Assembly (NCBI RefSeq): GCF_954871325.1
Contig: NC_088779.1
Span: forward strand, 28,010,869-28,074,868
DNA length: 64,000 nt
DNA from: Gordionus sp. m RMFG-2023
Taxonomy: Eukaryota; Nematomorpha; Gordioida; Chordodea; Parachordodidae
Direction of reading: 5' to 3'
Under the pieces are notes generated by a model. That model ran no database searches. It was not told the DNA's origin and was given only the letters and a program-made list of their open reading frames with translations. Below, in pieces: positions 41,208 to 53,631 of the stretch (positions are counted from its first letter, which is position 1; each line of letters starts with the position of its first letter). The translations under genes and the position numbers were made by a program.

Positions 41208-42834
41208 GTTATAATATGTTTACATGATATTTCAGTACATTTATCGTTTTCTAGTGAATTTATTTTATTTTAAAAAATAAAATACGTAATCAATATTAAA
41301 TTTAAGTGGTATATCAAAGATCTAGTAAGAGTTAGTGCTGTGTTGCCAAATATTTAGCAAAGAACCGACTAAAGAATCCACAAATTTTAGTTCACTTATA
41401 TTGCTCAATTCTTGTTTTATAAATTTGCACTTTATAGCTTTATTTTTTGAAATTAATTAAAAGTCATTTATATCTATATTGAGTTTAAAAATTTTCGATA
41501 AATATGGTGATTTTTCTTCTACTTATGCCATGGAGATACTTAATTTTTGATACTTTTATTTCAAATATCTGAACAGAATTGTCTATATATATCTATATAT
41601 ATATTAATTTTATAATACTTTAGGTAAATAAAATACAATTTTATAAAAATCACTTAAGGCATATAAAATAATGATAACAATTTTATAAAAATCAATCAAT
41701 ACAAAAAATGTTAAATCTCAATTTAATCTTTTAATTTTAATATGAATAAACATCATGTTGAGGACCTCAACTGTAGAGAGTACATTTGAAAGAAAGATCT
41801 AGATGCCGATAAATTAGAAAGGGCAGATAAATGTTCTTAATCTTGAGATTTATATTTAAACCTAATTGGGAATGATTTATTGTTAAAAATGTACCCCCAT
41901 GGTTTTTTAAATTCACCCATCTGCTCATTTAAAAATTTTGCTGACCACCCGTACAATATAAAAGATATTTTAATAACTGGTTTGGCTCTAATTATTTATT
42001 TGAATGCAATTTAATCAAACTTATAAAATATCTAATGTTATGAAATAATAAAAAAAAAGACAATTTTTTAATTTAAATAAAAGTTTTTTCCGCTCATTTC
42101 TCTCGAAAATATTTAAAATTCACCTGCCCATCACCCGCCAATTATTTTTAATATCCGCCCTCCACCTGCTCACTGTTAAACATATTTTCAACATTCACGC
42201 ACGCCCGGAAAGTGGGCTAGCTAAAAACCTGCCTATTACAGACTTCTAACTTTAATCGATACCTCCATTTCATAAATACCCAAATTATCTTCTAAATATT
42301 CAATTGTCTCTACTTGTCTCATAGTTAATTTGTCTCACCTCGAAAATATCTTAAAATGATTGTAAATATTGTCAATTTTAAAGATAAATACCAGACATTA
42401 AATTTAAATGCTAAACGGGACCTCACCAATGTATAATAACCGAGATAGATAGATTTGCTAAACGAATCTTTAAAAAAATTGCATAGGTTTTGGAATTTTA
42501 AACTCTATTTAGCGGAAATTTTGATAATAGATCGGATCCGAGGGGGCTAAAATACATAGGTTCATATTACCCCGGATTCGATGGATTGTCTTTAAAATCA
42601 GTTCTTCTTCTTCTAACAAAATAATTTTAAGCTTCTGAACCCTAATTTTGGTTCGCAACTTATTATATATATTTTTTTAATTTAATTGGCTCGCATAGAT
42701 TCAGAATTTTTTTTTACAAATTGCTCCATCGATTCTGCCAGTACTACGTTGTGTATAATTAATAATTTTAATTGTTTCTGTCTTAATTTTAGACTGGATT
42801 CTTTGTGGTAACCGATCCGTCACGATTAGCTGAT
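41208..42834. other. Peroxiredoxin downstream flank, copy A
   Basis: AT-rich and conserved in copy B at about 58838-60372. It includes a stretch with words such as CACCTGCCCATCACCCGCC and CACGCACGCCCGGAAAG (about 41930-42230) that looks like a decayed non-autonomous element. No peroxiredoxin terminal exon was recognised. Confidence 0.45.
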
Positions 42835-43849
42835 TGATTTTAAAAATCTTGTTTATGAGATCAATTTTCCTATGTTATTATTAATTTTATTTTTAATTTC
42901 TATTCATGATAATAATCTAAGGATTATTGATTTTAATTTTTAAAAAATCCATCAGCTGTTAAATTGTGACAGATCGGATCCCATCATGAATCCACCTTAC
43001 TCGAAAATAATTTTTAAAAAAAAGGATTAATATGAAAATAAATTATTTTTTAAAAAATAAATTAGATAACACCTGATCCCGAACAAAAGTTACTATACTT
43101 CCAGGCTGTTAACAAAGTCAAAAAAGAACTTTGAATAAGAGTTGTATTATTCAAAATGTGATATTTTAGTTATTATGATTTTACTATATCTATACTTTAT
43201 CTGTTGTCGTAAACACTGACCAAAAATTATAAATCCAAAATTAGAAAAGGCAAGTGATTAATATAATTATAATTATTACCGTAAATATTCACATTTTATT
43301 TTCATTAAAATATATTTGTTGCATGTGGGATTTCATAAATGTAATATTTTCCTCGGATTTTACATGCCTTTTTGTTCCTATCTAAAAATTATTATTTTTG
43401 TTTCGATGAAAGGATATGAAAATATTAATAAATTCCCTTTTAACCCCATACTTCTCGTATTAAATATATTTTTTTATATATTTTAAAAAAAATCCTAAAA
43501 CATTAGGTTAATTTTTCAATAGTTATTAATGATTTTAATTTTAGTAATATTTGTTCAAATACGCTTAGCTGGTAGAAAAAAAAATAAATAATTGTATATT
43601 ATGATAAAGAATTAATAAAATAAATAATTAAAACAACAAAAATTAATAAAATAAAATTTTTTTTTTATTTACATTTGCTTATTGTATAGAAGGTACTAAA
43701 TATATTTTATTTTCAAAAAGGTAAGATATTTTGTATATTGAAAATTATTATATATTATAAAAATGAGAGTGTGGGGGAAAAAAATACAGAAAGAATGGCT
43801 AAAGATAATGAACTAGAGAAGGGGATAAATAGATATATTAAAAAATTGG

Positions 43850-45570
43850 GGAAAAGGATCATCCTAGGGGTGTATGGATGTTGAGAAAATTGGAGCGAAA
43901 TCTCCAAAGAGATCCTTTGGCGGAGGTAGAACATCTCGTTATGATCTTCAGTATTGATGGTTATTTCCCTTAGCAATTTGATAAACGAAAAGTCATCGCT
44001 GATGATTTCTAAAGTATTGGTGGCGATGGGGACATAAATTACTTTTAGCTGAATATTTATCTTAAAGATTTGATTATTGATATGAACTATTAGACTTGGT
44101 CGATTATTTTATACTGGTGTAGTCCCAGATTGGCTGATAAGGGGGGGGGGAAGGGTGCCATTGGACCATGATATTAGGATCAATATCGTCTGATCTTTTG
44201 AAACTATCACGTAAAGAAAACCCTGAAAATATTTGTAATAAGGTGGCTGCCTATCGTTTAACCACACAAGTGGAATAAATAATGTTGAGAGAATCAATCC
44301 GAGAATGGTAGTGGATGGTTTCAAGCCATTCGTAATCTGTCTTGGCTTTAAAGATAATTAAGTTGAAGTTAATCTAAAGTAAATCGTTTAAAGAAAAATA
44401 ATTTACGGAACAAGCAATAAGAGGAGTATTCCATTGTTTTTATATGTGAGCGGAATATAGAATAAAGGATTGTTTTTACTAGTTGTCCAAGTCAGGTGCT
44501 AAGTTTAGAAGTTGGATGGGTGTTTACAGATCATACGAAGGTTTGCATCCATAATAGAGGTCTACAAACCCCAACCCTCTTTGGTCCTAGATTTGCCCGG
44601 CATATTTAACAAAATATCAGGCCGGCCCGTTAAAGTTTTACAGAAAGTCTATTTTACTCTATTATTTATAGATTCACCATTTTAGTTAGACAGCCCTTAA
44701 AATACAAAGAAACAAACATGTTGTAATTCATTTTCACTAGTATTAATAAAAATCAAATATTCGCTTTAAAATTCTAAAAATATACCAAAATTTTAAGGCT
44801 TGGCTTTATTAAAATTTTACGAAAAATCAGAAGGCCCTGCATGATATTTGATATATAAATTAACCGACCTGAATATTTTTTTTATTCAAGAATCTTCTAA
44901 CGGTTAGAATATTTTTTTAAAAATTTGGTCTGGTGGGTTTTAATTTTTTTCCCCTGTCCCCAGGCCGTATTTTCAGACTGGCAAGGATTTGCAGATCTCT
45001 AATCCTTAATGACGGCAGTGAAAACGGATCCCTATCTCACCAATTTTGTAGGCAAGGTGACTTGTTTAGAGAATCTTATGTTCATGAGGGATTGAAATAG
45101 ATTTGATTTTAAGTTCACTGGGAGCCACGAGATCCTCTTGGTGTGTTAAAAATAATTTTTTAGTAGAAAAGAAAATAGATTGTAGCTGAGAGGGTGAATA
45201 AATAAGAATATTTCATTTCAGTTTTTTATAATAATTTTGGTTGTTTTTCATTTACAAAATATATTTTTTTTAATATTAAATAGTTGAGATTTTAACTTTG
45301 CCATTTTAAATACAAGTATAAAATATGCTATTGGATTCATTTATTTATATTCAAAACATATACAGTCCACAAAAGGACGACACATAATCATACCATTCCA
45401 TATTTACATCTTATACATGTATATCCATAACGTGTGAAAACATTTCTCTGATCACCTAATTCCTTGGATCACTTCTCCCTATTTGATAGCTAATCGTTAC
45501 CACAAGTATTCCCGATACTCCCAACCCTGAACCTGAATTCATAGTTAGCGGCGAAATATATAGAATATGG
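43850..45570 (-). CDS. Unidentified gene blocks in the inverted segment, copy A
   Basis: Minus-strand protein-like blocks, also found on the plus strand of copy B: TMNSGSGLGVSGILVVTISY (about 45.5 kb), DYEWLETIHYHSRIDSLN then IIYSTCV (about 44.3 kb), GFLYVIVSKDQTILILISWS (about 44.2 kb), and IHINNQIFKINIQLKVIYVP continuing to LRQRISLEISLQFSQHPYTP and RMIL (about 43.85-44.08 kb). The second and third blocks are separated by a 40-bp GT...AG interval, like the tiny peroxiredoxin introns. A long C-tract (10 C) breaks the frame before the last block unless a splice skips it. I do not recognise the family. It may be a host gene, intact or dying. Confidence 0.35.
44555..45001. mobile_element. Non-autonomous hAT element, 447 bp
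   Basis: Begins TAGAGGTCTACAAACCCC and ends GGATTTGCAGATCTCTA (imperfect inverted ends). Flanks ATCCATAA and ATCCTTAA match at 7 of 8 bases, fitting a hAT duplication. The interior has GGCCGGCCCG-type words and no coding frame. In copy B only one end (about 61.2-61.36 kb) remains. Confidence 0.78.
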
Positions 45571-45933
45571 ATATTTTGATATTCCTCTCAGCGAATTCAC
45601 GCTAGCTTTGAATTCAGGGTGAACGTAGTAAGCTAATCAGCCTAAGTTCAGTCCCATCCTTGGTTATATTTTAAAATGGTTCCATAAATCATAATTTTTC
45701 CCAAACATCATCTAAGTAAATAGAGCAATAATAATACCCTTTTTTAAAGTTATTTATATTAAACACTTTAAAAAAAAATTAGATAGTTATATTTGTTAAC
45801 CATCATTTTAAAGAAGTTCCCTCTTCTACCATTTCAAAAAGAGCGAACTTCCACTCCTGCTAAAAAGTTTTTAATAGAAGCGTATCGTCTTAACTGCTTC
45901 TTTGATTTTAATTTTTATAATATAAAGTGCGCA

Positions 45934-46140
45934 CAGTGTTGTTAAATGGCTTGATTTGAGCCGGTTTTTATAAACGGTCAATATTTTCGTCAGAAAATTT
46001 TTTGACTAAACTTCGAAATTTCGCTAATACCAAGCCTTTGTGATATCTATGACCAAAATTTTCAGACTTGAGTAATATTTTTCTGTATAAATATTGAGTT
46101 AGCTGTTAAATTCAGCTCAATACGAAACTTTTAACACTAT
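45934..46140. mobile_element. Palindromic MITE, TAGTGTTG family, about 207 bp
   Basis: Left end CAGTGTTGTTAAATGGCTTG, right end in inverse ATAGTGTTAAAAGTTTCGTA; the arms share GAGCCG- and GTTAGCTG-type internal segments with the other copies. It lies in the stretch absent from copy B. Confidence 0.65.
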
Positions 46141-46609
46141 TAAATTAACATTTTTTTTTGATCTATATATTTTTAATCAAACAAAATGATATATAAAATT
46201 TTTTTTTATAATCTATTATTTTCTTTTAAAGGTAATGTATATTCTAAATTTATATAGTATATTATATTACTGATAATCAGGGTTGTGCATTTGACCGGTC
46301 AAATATGGTCAAATTCAAATAAATGTTTTTTAAGACAATATTAATCCTATATATATAATAGTAAAAAATGTATGTATATTAAATTATTTACTAAATTCTA
46401 TAATGAATGTTTCGCTCTTTATGGCAGAGCCTTGTTCTAATTTATATTCAATCTTATCATTTTCTTTAACATTTTTTAATCAATCTTATGTTATGATATA
46501 CTCCTGCCAACTTTCTGGTTGTCGAGATCTTCAATCGAATTTCTTAGACACTTCTCTTAATATTCAATGTGAACAAAGCCCATTCCAACAACATGAACCC
46601 GATATCTGA

Positions 46610-47080
46610 TTGTTTTTTATGAAAGTTACTGGTTTCCACATATTTTGGCTATTAAATACTCCGCTTTTACTTCTGAAATTTATGATTTCACTTAAAATAT
46701 TTTGATGATCATCTCTTTATGAAACGACTAATTTTTGTATTATGTCATATGCTTCATCAAACTAAAGTAAGATGCTCCCCTTATATTGGGAATTTAATAA
46801 ATAATCAGCAATGCAGTGAGAGCACATGTATATGTTTTCTTTTTCAAACTTATCTATAAATATTTTTTCTTTAGGTTGGTAAATTATAAAATCATGGACA
46901 TGATTGTATTATGTGTTTTCTAAATTAAGCATCTTGTTTTTTACGTAAGCCAAGGTCAATTAGCTAAATGTTTATGAATAGTTTAAAATTTTAATGTCCA
47001 AAATATCGTTTAATATATTGATAATTTCTCAAGGACAAATATCCAACTTCTTCAACAGGTGCTTTCTTTCATTTTTATAT
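46610..47080 (-). pseudogene. Unrecognised protein remnant inside the hAT interval
   Basis: The minus strand reads in broken frame: MSKYKNERKHLLKKLDICP, HDFIIYQPKEKIFIDKFEKE, NIYMCSHCIADYLLNSQYKG, and DDHQNILSEIINFRSK. The composition is protein-like, with a CxxC pair, but I cannot name the family. It lies opposite in strand to the neighbouring transposase remnant. Part of it is shared with copy B near 63.13-63.2 kb. Confidence 0.35.
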
Positions 47081-47419
47081 TTGCTCATTACATTTTATTT
47101 ATGATACCCATCTTGTTTGAATAATTGTACATAATGTAATATAAATTGGCAATTAGTAATTTTCTCAAATCATGCTTAAGTAAAATTTTTATATTTATTT
47201 ATATATTTAGATCCAATCAAATTAATAATGAGAAAAATTCTTTTTTTTTTATATTTCAAATTGAAATTTTAATATTTTAATAAGAAAATTTTATATTTTT
47301 ATATAAAATTATAAATATACTCTAAAATAATTTGTAAACAAATTAGATTGATAAATATGCTTTAAATACATATTAGATTAAATAAATGAACAATTATGTT
47401 AATAATATTTTTATGGCAT

Positions 47420-48057
47420 ATGGATTAGATGTCGATTCCTTTTTCATACGAAATAATAGAAAACATAAAAATTCGAGAACAACAATATTTGCAAAATAGT
47501 GTTGTATACGCTTCTATATATTTAAACCCTCGATATCAAGTTTTATTGAGTATTGAGCAAAAACAAATGGCTCTTTAGGATATATGTCATACGCTAAACT
47601 ATATTGGAGGCTACGACATTACCTACTGGTAGTAATAATAATAATGATAGCAACATTGATGATCTTAAAATTTTACTTTTAGATAGAGAAAAAAAATCAA
47701 ATTATCATCAGATAGATAGGAGGATTAAAAAATTCATATTGCATCTTTAATAGAAAAGTTATCAGAAGTTTAAAGAATAAATAAGGATATAAATATTTTA
47801 AAATTCTGTGAAGAAAATTCTTCTGTATATTTAGAATTATATATATCTTATCTAAAATCGTCATGAATGTACCTGCGACACAAGCACAATAATTTATGTA
47901 TTATATAAATATCTATCTATTTTAGGTAAGAGTAGAACGTGGTTTTTATCTTTGAAATATATATTGTCTAATTTACGTGGAAATCTCAAGGATGATATTT
48001 TAGAAGATATTATGATTGTGCGATTGAATAAAATATTTAAAATATAAATTATTTCAT
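47420..48057 (+). pseudogene. hAT transposase C-terminal remnant
   Basis: The plus strand reads NSVVYASIYLNPRYQVLLSI, which matches the A-x-(Y/F)-LDPRY motif of hAT transposases. Further on come ILKFCEENSSVYLELY and then LKYILSNLRGNLKDDILEDI followed by MIVRLNKIF, the hATC dimerisation helix group, ending in TAA near 48048. Several stops and frame changes lie between. The N-terminal half is not readable. Confidence 0.7.
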
Positions 48058-48226
48058 TTAAAAACTTTTTAATAGTAAATTATGAATGTGTATATATTGA
48101 AGTATAATAATAAAATAAATAAATCTTATTTTGAGTCACTTTTTTTATGTTCCCTGAACCCGGACCCTTTAAATTTTATTCCTGTACCCGGACCTGGACC
48201 GTTTTTTTTGTCGAAGCACATCCCTG

Positions 48227-49475
48227 TTAAAAATAATAATAAATGTTTTAACGTAATAAAAATAACATTATTTTTTAAAGTAATAATGTGCTAAAAATAA
48301 TAGGAATTTTTTCAACATAATGATAAAAGAAAATTTATAATGGAGGCTTCGTCACTGGCGATAATTCATATTTTTCAGCATAGTCTTACGAAAATATTTT
48401 ATTTTCTGATTGGCCACTAGCCTTATTACTATTAATTCCACCAGTTATTTACCACTTATTCACAACTATTTCCTAATCCCGTTATTAGTAATTGGTTAGC
48501 CCGTTAGTCTTATTATATTATCCATGAATATATTATAAAGGAATAAAATCAAAATTATAATGATGTAATATTTGATTTTTTTTAACCGTGTTTACAAAAT
48601 TATTCCTTTAATAGTGAAAGTAGTTAAATAAATTAATAATTCAAAAAAAATTATTTTGTAATCTCTAAAATATTCTAATAGATGTTGAAATAATATTTCC
48701 AGATTTATTATATTATTTGATATTAATTTTAATAATAATTAAAAAAATATTTAAATAAAATATAATATTTATAAAAATAAAATCTAATCGATAGTTATAT
48801 TTTACTTAATCAATTTTTATTTATATTCAAAAAATCCTATTTTATTTTTATATAATATATGTACAGCATAAATTTTATAAAGAAAACATGGGTACCTATT
48901 TTTCCAATATAATATAGAAAATATTTGATATAATAAAAATAGAAATAGAAATAAAGTATTATCAAATATCATGTTTTGTACCAAAATAATGATTGAAATA
49001 CATAATTAAAATAGCATTATATCTATCGGCCACTTTAGGAATCAATAATCCCTTAACTAGGTTTAGATATTGTATGCCAAAACTATATGCAATTTAAGGG
49101 GAAATTTTTTTTGGACTATAATATTTTATTGTAGAGATCAGAAACGCCGTATACTAATTATATAAAAGAAAACTAAAATACTAACTAAAAAAAAGAATAA
49201 GTCAGACTACCTCTTCATCTTTACGAAAATAAATATTGACATCAGACTACAATTCCCTAATTCCAAATCTCAAAGGTATGGAATATTTGCAAAAATACGT
49301 ATTAAAAAAATATAAATATATCCCAATATTTTGTTACTATTCGAATATTCGAGGATATTAAATAAATATTATTTGAATATCGCCATGAATTGTGGCGTAT
49401 TTAGTAATTTATCTGAGAAATCTATATAATATCTGAAATTATAGAGTTATTTATAAAAATATAGATATACCTAAT
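48227..49475. other. AT-rich non-coding stretch
   Basis: No gene or clear repeat seen. Confidence 0.4.
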
Positions 49476-49690
49476 TAGTGTTGTTAAACGGCGCTATTTG
49501 GTTTGGCTTTAAAATGGCACAAATACGGATTTAATTAAAATATATTATATAAGTCTCGAGATTTAGAAAATAAAGGGCCAAACTTTTTTTCCATCTATGA
49601 GTAAAATCTTCAGGCTTTTATAATATTTTTTTGACTAAAACCTTAATCGGGCCTTTAAAATGGACACATGTTTAGCCGTTTAGTGCATTA
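49476..49690. mobile_element. Palindromic MITE, TAGTGTTG family, about 215 bp
   Basis: Left end TAGTGTTGTTAAACGGCGCT; right end in inverse AATGCACTAAACGGCTAAAC. The interior contains GTCTCGAGA and GGGCCAAACTTTTTTTCC, matching the internal order of the copy at 13639-13836 (CCTCGAGA, AGCCAAAAA). Confidence 0.7.
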
Positions 49691-49928
49691 TACCTCATAT
49701 ACAACTAGCCAATATGGAAGTTTTGTAAAATGCCTTTTAGATGTAGTATTTTATATTCAACTATAAATTTAAAAAGATATTGAAATAGTATTAAAATTTA
49801 CAATTCCAACATATCTAAATAATTGTAAGATAAAATATTAGCAATTTATAAAATATATATATGGTCTATAGATTTCTAAAATTATTGTTATCATCAAAAC
49901 TCCATATATTATATTTTAACTATATTTC

Positions 49929-50162
49929 TGAAATAAGATTAAACAAATTTGGTTTTAATAATATAAATTTAAATTTTATTCACTTCATTCTTTTTTCTAT
50001 CACAATCTATTTATACTCAAAATATCAAAACAAAGTTAATTGAATATATTAAACAATAAATAATATAAGATATTCAAATGATATAACGTTAATATATTTT
50101 AAAAATAAATAAATATTCAAATGACATTAAAAATAAATTAATATTCAAATGACTAATCAACA
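49929..50162 (-). repeat. LTR (3') of the 6.34-kb gypsy element
   Basis: 234 bp. It contains a short internal tandem repeat around AAATAAATATTCAAATGAC. Partner at 56028-56267. Confidence 0.92.
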
Positions 50163-50772
50163 TTCCCCCTCTACTACAAAGAACAACGCTTCTTCTCAGC
50201 ACTCATCGAGAGCTTGTTGTCCTAGAAGTTTTTCCTGTTTCGATTGTACTCGGTTTCTTCTTTGTTAGCGCATAAGTCTCAAATATTCTCGTAGGCTTGA
50301 TTCTATCATGTAGGTTTGATAAAATCGTTTATTAGAGTTGCGTGAGTTTGTACGTTTTTTATAGGCTTGAATCAATCGCGTAGATTTGATAAAATCGTTG
50401 AACGTTATCGTTAGCTTGATATCCTTATCGTATGTTGTTCACATTTCTCAAAATTGTTATTATCATGTTTCATAATTAATCCAGTCGAATATTAGAATTT
50501 GGAATAAATCGGAATATGTAATTTGGAATAGTTGATCAAATCAAATATATGAATAATATCCACGAATAAAATTTTGAATTTCGGAATAATAAAATATGTA
50601 ATAAGGAATGATAATTTATGGAATAAGGAAAAAAATTTTAATCCAGAATAAGGAATGATAAATCATAATGATTATTATATTATTTTTTAGGTGTTAAGTT
50701 AATCATAGCGTTTTATACTTTTAGCGTTTTATGCGTTTTATATTTTTTGCGTTTTACATTTTTTATAAGCGT

Positions 50773-53631
50773 TTAAATTTTGAGCACGTAATCTTTTAAG
50801 TAATCAGGTTTATTTTTAATTCTTATTGGTCTAGTAATTGGTATCTTAATCTCATTCTTCGTGTCCACACTTCCCCCCTTAGAGGAATTTTTAGGGTCAA
50901 TTTCATAATATTTTAAACTGTTGTAACATTCTCTTCTCCTTAACTGATCAAGATGCCTACTTACTATCCCTTTATCAGTATAAACTTGAAACATGGTGTT
51001 ACTCTCTTTAAGCTTGATGCTGCCTTTGCACCACGTATCATCACCCTGTTTCTTATACCAAACATAGTCTCCTCTATTAAAAGTTCGATTTCGTGGTAAC
51101 GACATGAAGACTTCACCAACTTTATCCTCCAAAGGTTTTAATAAATCCCACTTTATTCTAATGTCGCGGTTAAACATTCTCTTGGACGGTGTAACTCCCG
51201 TAGTGTCATTTGGCGTGTTTCTATAGTTGAACAAAAATCTGTCCAGCGCAGTTTCTAAGTCAATCTTTATGTTTCTTTTCATATGAGCTTTAAATGTTCT
51301 CACCATACGTTCATCTTTTCCATTAGATTGCTGATGGTAGGCCGACGTTAGTACATGTTTTATACCATAATTGCTGCAAAATTTTTCAAAATCTTTGCTC
51401 GTGAAATTGGTACCATTATCTGTAACAATAGTTTCAGGTATATAGTTTTATAAATTTCCTTTAACGTGAATTCAGTCGTAATACTCTTTACCGGAACTAT
51501 AACCGGAAATTTACTGTAAGCATCAAAGATTATCAACCAATTCTTTGTAAAAAACGGACCCGCATAATCTGTGTATCCTTTCAAATGGTTTAGTTGCTGC
51601 TACCCATGGATTTTGTATTTTCTTTGGAATGTCATGATAAATATTACAATCATCGCAACTTTTGACTTCCATATCAATGTCGTTGACCATACCAGACCAC
51701 CACATACGATCTTTGGCTAAGGATTTAATTTTACCTGCTCCCAAATGACCTTCGTGTAACGCCTTCAGTATGTTCTTTCTCAGACTTGATGGAATTATTA
51801 TTTTGTCGCTTTTGTACAGACAATCTTTAATGATACTTAGTTCGTATTCAATATTTTGATAAGTTTTGTTTTTAATAGGCACATTATTTCTTATGTCACT
51901 CGTAACTTGGGATAATTCAAAATCTTTGGACGTTTCATCACGTATTCGGTCAAAACTAAGAGGTATATCGCCAAAGTCATTTATAATCGCGATATCATCA
52001 ATAACGTCATCATCAATTACTTGTGGTAGTCTTGAGAGGCAATCAGGAACAACATTGTATTTACCAGCTTTATATCTGATGTTAAAGTCGTAACCCCCCA
52101 AAATTATACTCCACTTCTGTAACCTTAATGACATGGTGCTATTATCTTTGAGCCCTTTGGTGAAAATATGGATTAGCGGCTTGTGATCCGTTACAATAGT
52201 GAACTTAGTCCCTATCAAGTATTCTTGAAAACTCTTGATAGCAAACATAATGGCCAGAGTTTCACGCTCAATATTGGTATAGTTTGTTTCGGATTTTGCT
52301 AAAGTTCTTGATGCAAAAGCTATCAGTTTTTCTTTGCCATCTTTTTCAGTGTGGAACAAAACAGCTCCTAAACCTCTTTTAGATGCATCAGTCGCAATTC
52401 CGATAGGTAGTTCAGGATTAAAGTACGTCAAAGCTGGAGGAAGACTAATCAATGTCTTTAGATCATCAAAACTTTTGGAGTGTTCCAAATTCCACTCCCA
52501 TTTTTCTTTGTTAACAATCTTGTATAAAGGATCAGCTATTTCAGCGAAGTTGTTCAAAAATTTTCTGTAATACCCGGCCATACCTAGAAACGTTGACAAT
52601 TCCGTGGCTGATTTTGGTCCCGGCATTTTAACGATCGCCTCGATCTTGTCATGGTTAGCGTGGATCCCCTTGGCGTCGATGTCGTGTCCTAAGAACCTTA
52701 GACTTTTTTTGAAAAATAAGCTTTTTGCAAAATTAGGCACTAAACCATGAGATAGTATTCTTTCAAAAACCTTCTTTATGTTGTTGAAATGAACTTCGTC
52801 ACTACTTCCCGTAATTAGTAGATCATCAATATAAAATATGACATCTTTCATGTCACCGAAAATTTGATCCATAATTTGTTGAAAAATCGCAGATGAAGTC
52901 TTTAACCCAAAAGGAAGTCTGATAAACCGGTAGTACCCCCTGTGTGTAGATATAGTTAATATGTCTCTGCAGGTTTCGTCGATGGGAATTTGTAGGAACG
53001 CATCCTTGAAATCTATCTAGGTGAACTTCTTCCCTTCCTTGAGTTTAGCGATAAGATCGTTTATTCTTGGAAGTGGGTATCTGAAGTCCTCAAGGGCTGT
53101 GTTGACAGTGTCTTTGAAGTCGGCGCAAACCCTAACGCTCCCATTATCCTTGTAGACAGCGGTTATCGGACTTGCCCAGCGGACATCTGTTACCGGCTCA
53201 ATGACTCCATCTCCTATCCATCTCATAAGTTCTCTAGTAACAGCGTCTATCTTTGAATAAGGTAACCGTCTAGGTGGTATAATTTTCGGTTTGGCGTCAT
53301 TACGTAGATATATCTTGACATTCCCTTTGTTGATCGGTTTTTTAGTCAGTTTAGATTCGCAATCATTTATTAATTTCTTTATTTCATCTTCATAGTTGGT
53401 ATCAATGTTTGCTATAAATTTGTTCAAAATATTACTAAAGGCATTAATCCACATACGTCCCAATAACGCATTTTTATTAGATTTAACGACCACGGCTTGC
53501 AAGTGTTTGGTGATACCTTTATAGGTTACTTTAACTTGAGTGACGCCAATAATTTGAATTAAGTTTCCATCATAAGCTGTGAGTTGTAGAGTGGACTTTT
53601 TAAGATCTTTAATACCTATTTGTTTAGCCAT
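50773..53631 (-). pseudogene. pol region of the 6.34-kb gypsy fossil
   Basis: Signatures seen in order on the minus strand: ALLGRMWINAF close to the protease end; RRLPYSKIDAVTRELMRWIG and RVCADFKDTVNTAL of the reverse transcriptase; YIDDLLITGSSDEVHF, the catalytic YxDD motif; FLGMAGYYRKFLNNFAEIAD, the thumb; ATDASKRGLGAVLF and TDHKPLIHIF of RNase H; SRLPQVIDD; an integrase zinc-binding head with GHLGAGK and CDDCN; and downstream integrase core and tail ending RHLDQLRRREC. All are standard Ty3/gypsy features. The frame is broken and this is treated as a fossil. Confidence 0.85.

Larger units (their letters stand above)
42835..45816. repeat. Inverted sub-block of the segmental duplication, copy A side
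   Basis: This 2.98-kb interval matches copy B (60373-63022) only in reverse complement, while flanking sequence on both sides matches in direct orientation. Breakpoints: ...GCTGATT/GATTTTAAAA on the left and TTTAAAGAAG/TTCCCTC on the right. I see no long inverted repeats at the breakpoints. Confidence 0.88.
35842..47387 (+). repeat. Segmental duplication, copy A (11.5 kb)
   Basis: From AATCAGGCACGGATTTAAAA at 35842 the sequence matches 56477 onward at high identity, in direct order through the peroxiredoxin gene to about 42834. Then 42835-45816 matches copy B in inverted orientation, and direct matching resumes to about 47387. Copy A additionally holds a gypsy element (36914-39980 plus its target duplication) and about 1.15 kb at 45.9-47.07 kb that is absent in B. 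Confidence 0.9.
46278..48226. mobile_element. Decayed hAT element(s) with CAGGG ends
   Basis: The left edge is CAGGGTTGTGCATTTGACCG and the right edge in inverse CAGGGATGTGCTTCGAC, so about the first 10 bp agree. Flanking 8-mers do not match, so this may be two elements joined. Inside are plus-strand transposase remnants (47420-48057) and, on the minus strand at about 46.6-47.1 kb, a second set of protein-like pieces. Confidence 0.5.

Noticed and set aside
43755-43976. Translation of the last part of the unidentified block as a separate small gene starting at MLREITINT
   Set aside because: The frame is open well upstream of that Met with conserved residues in both copies, so the Met is internal.
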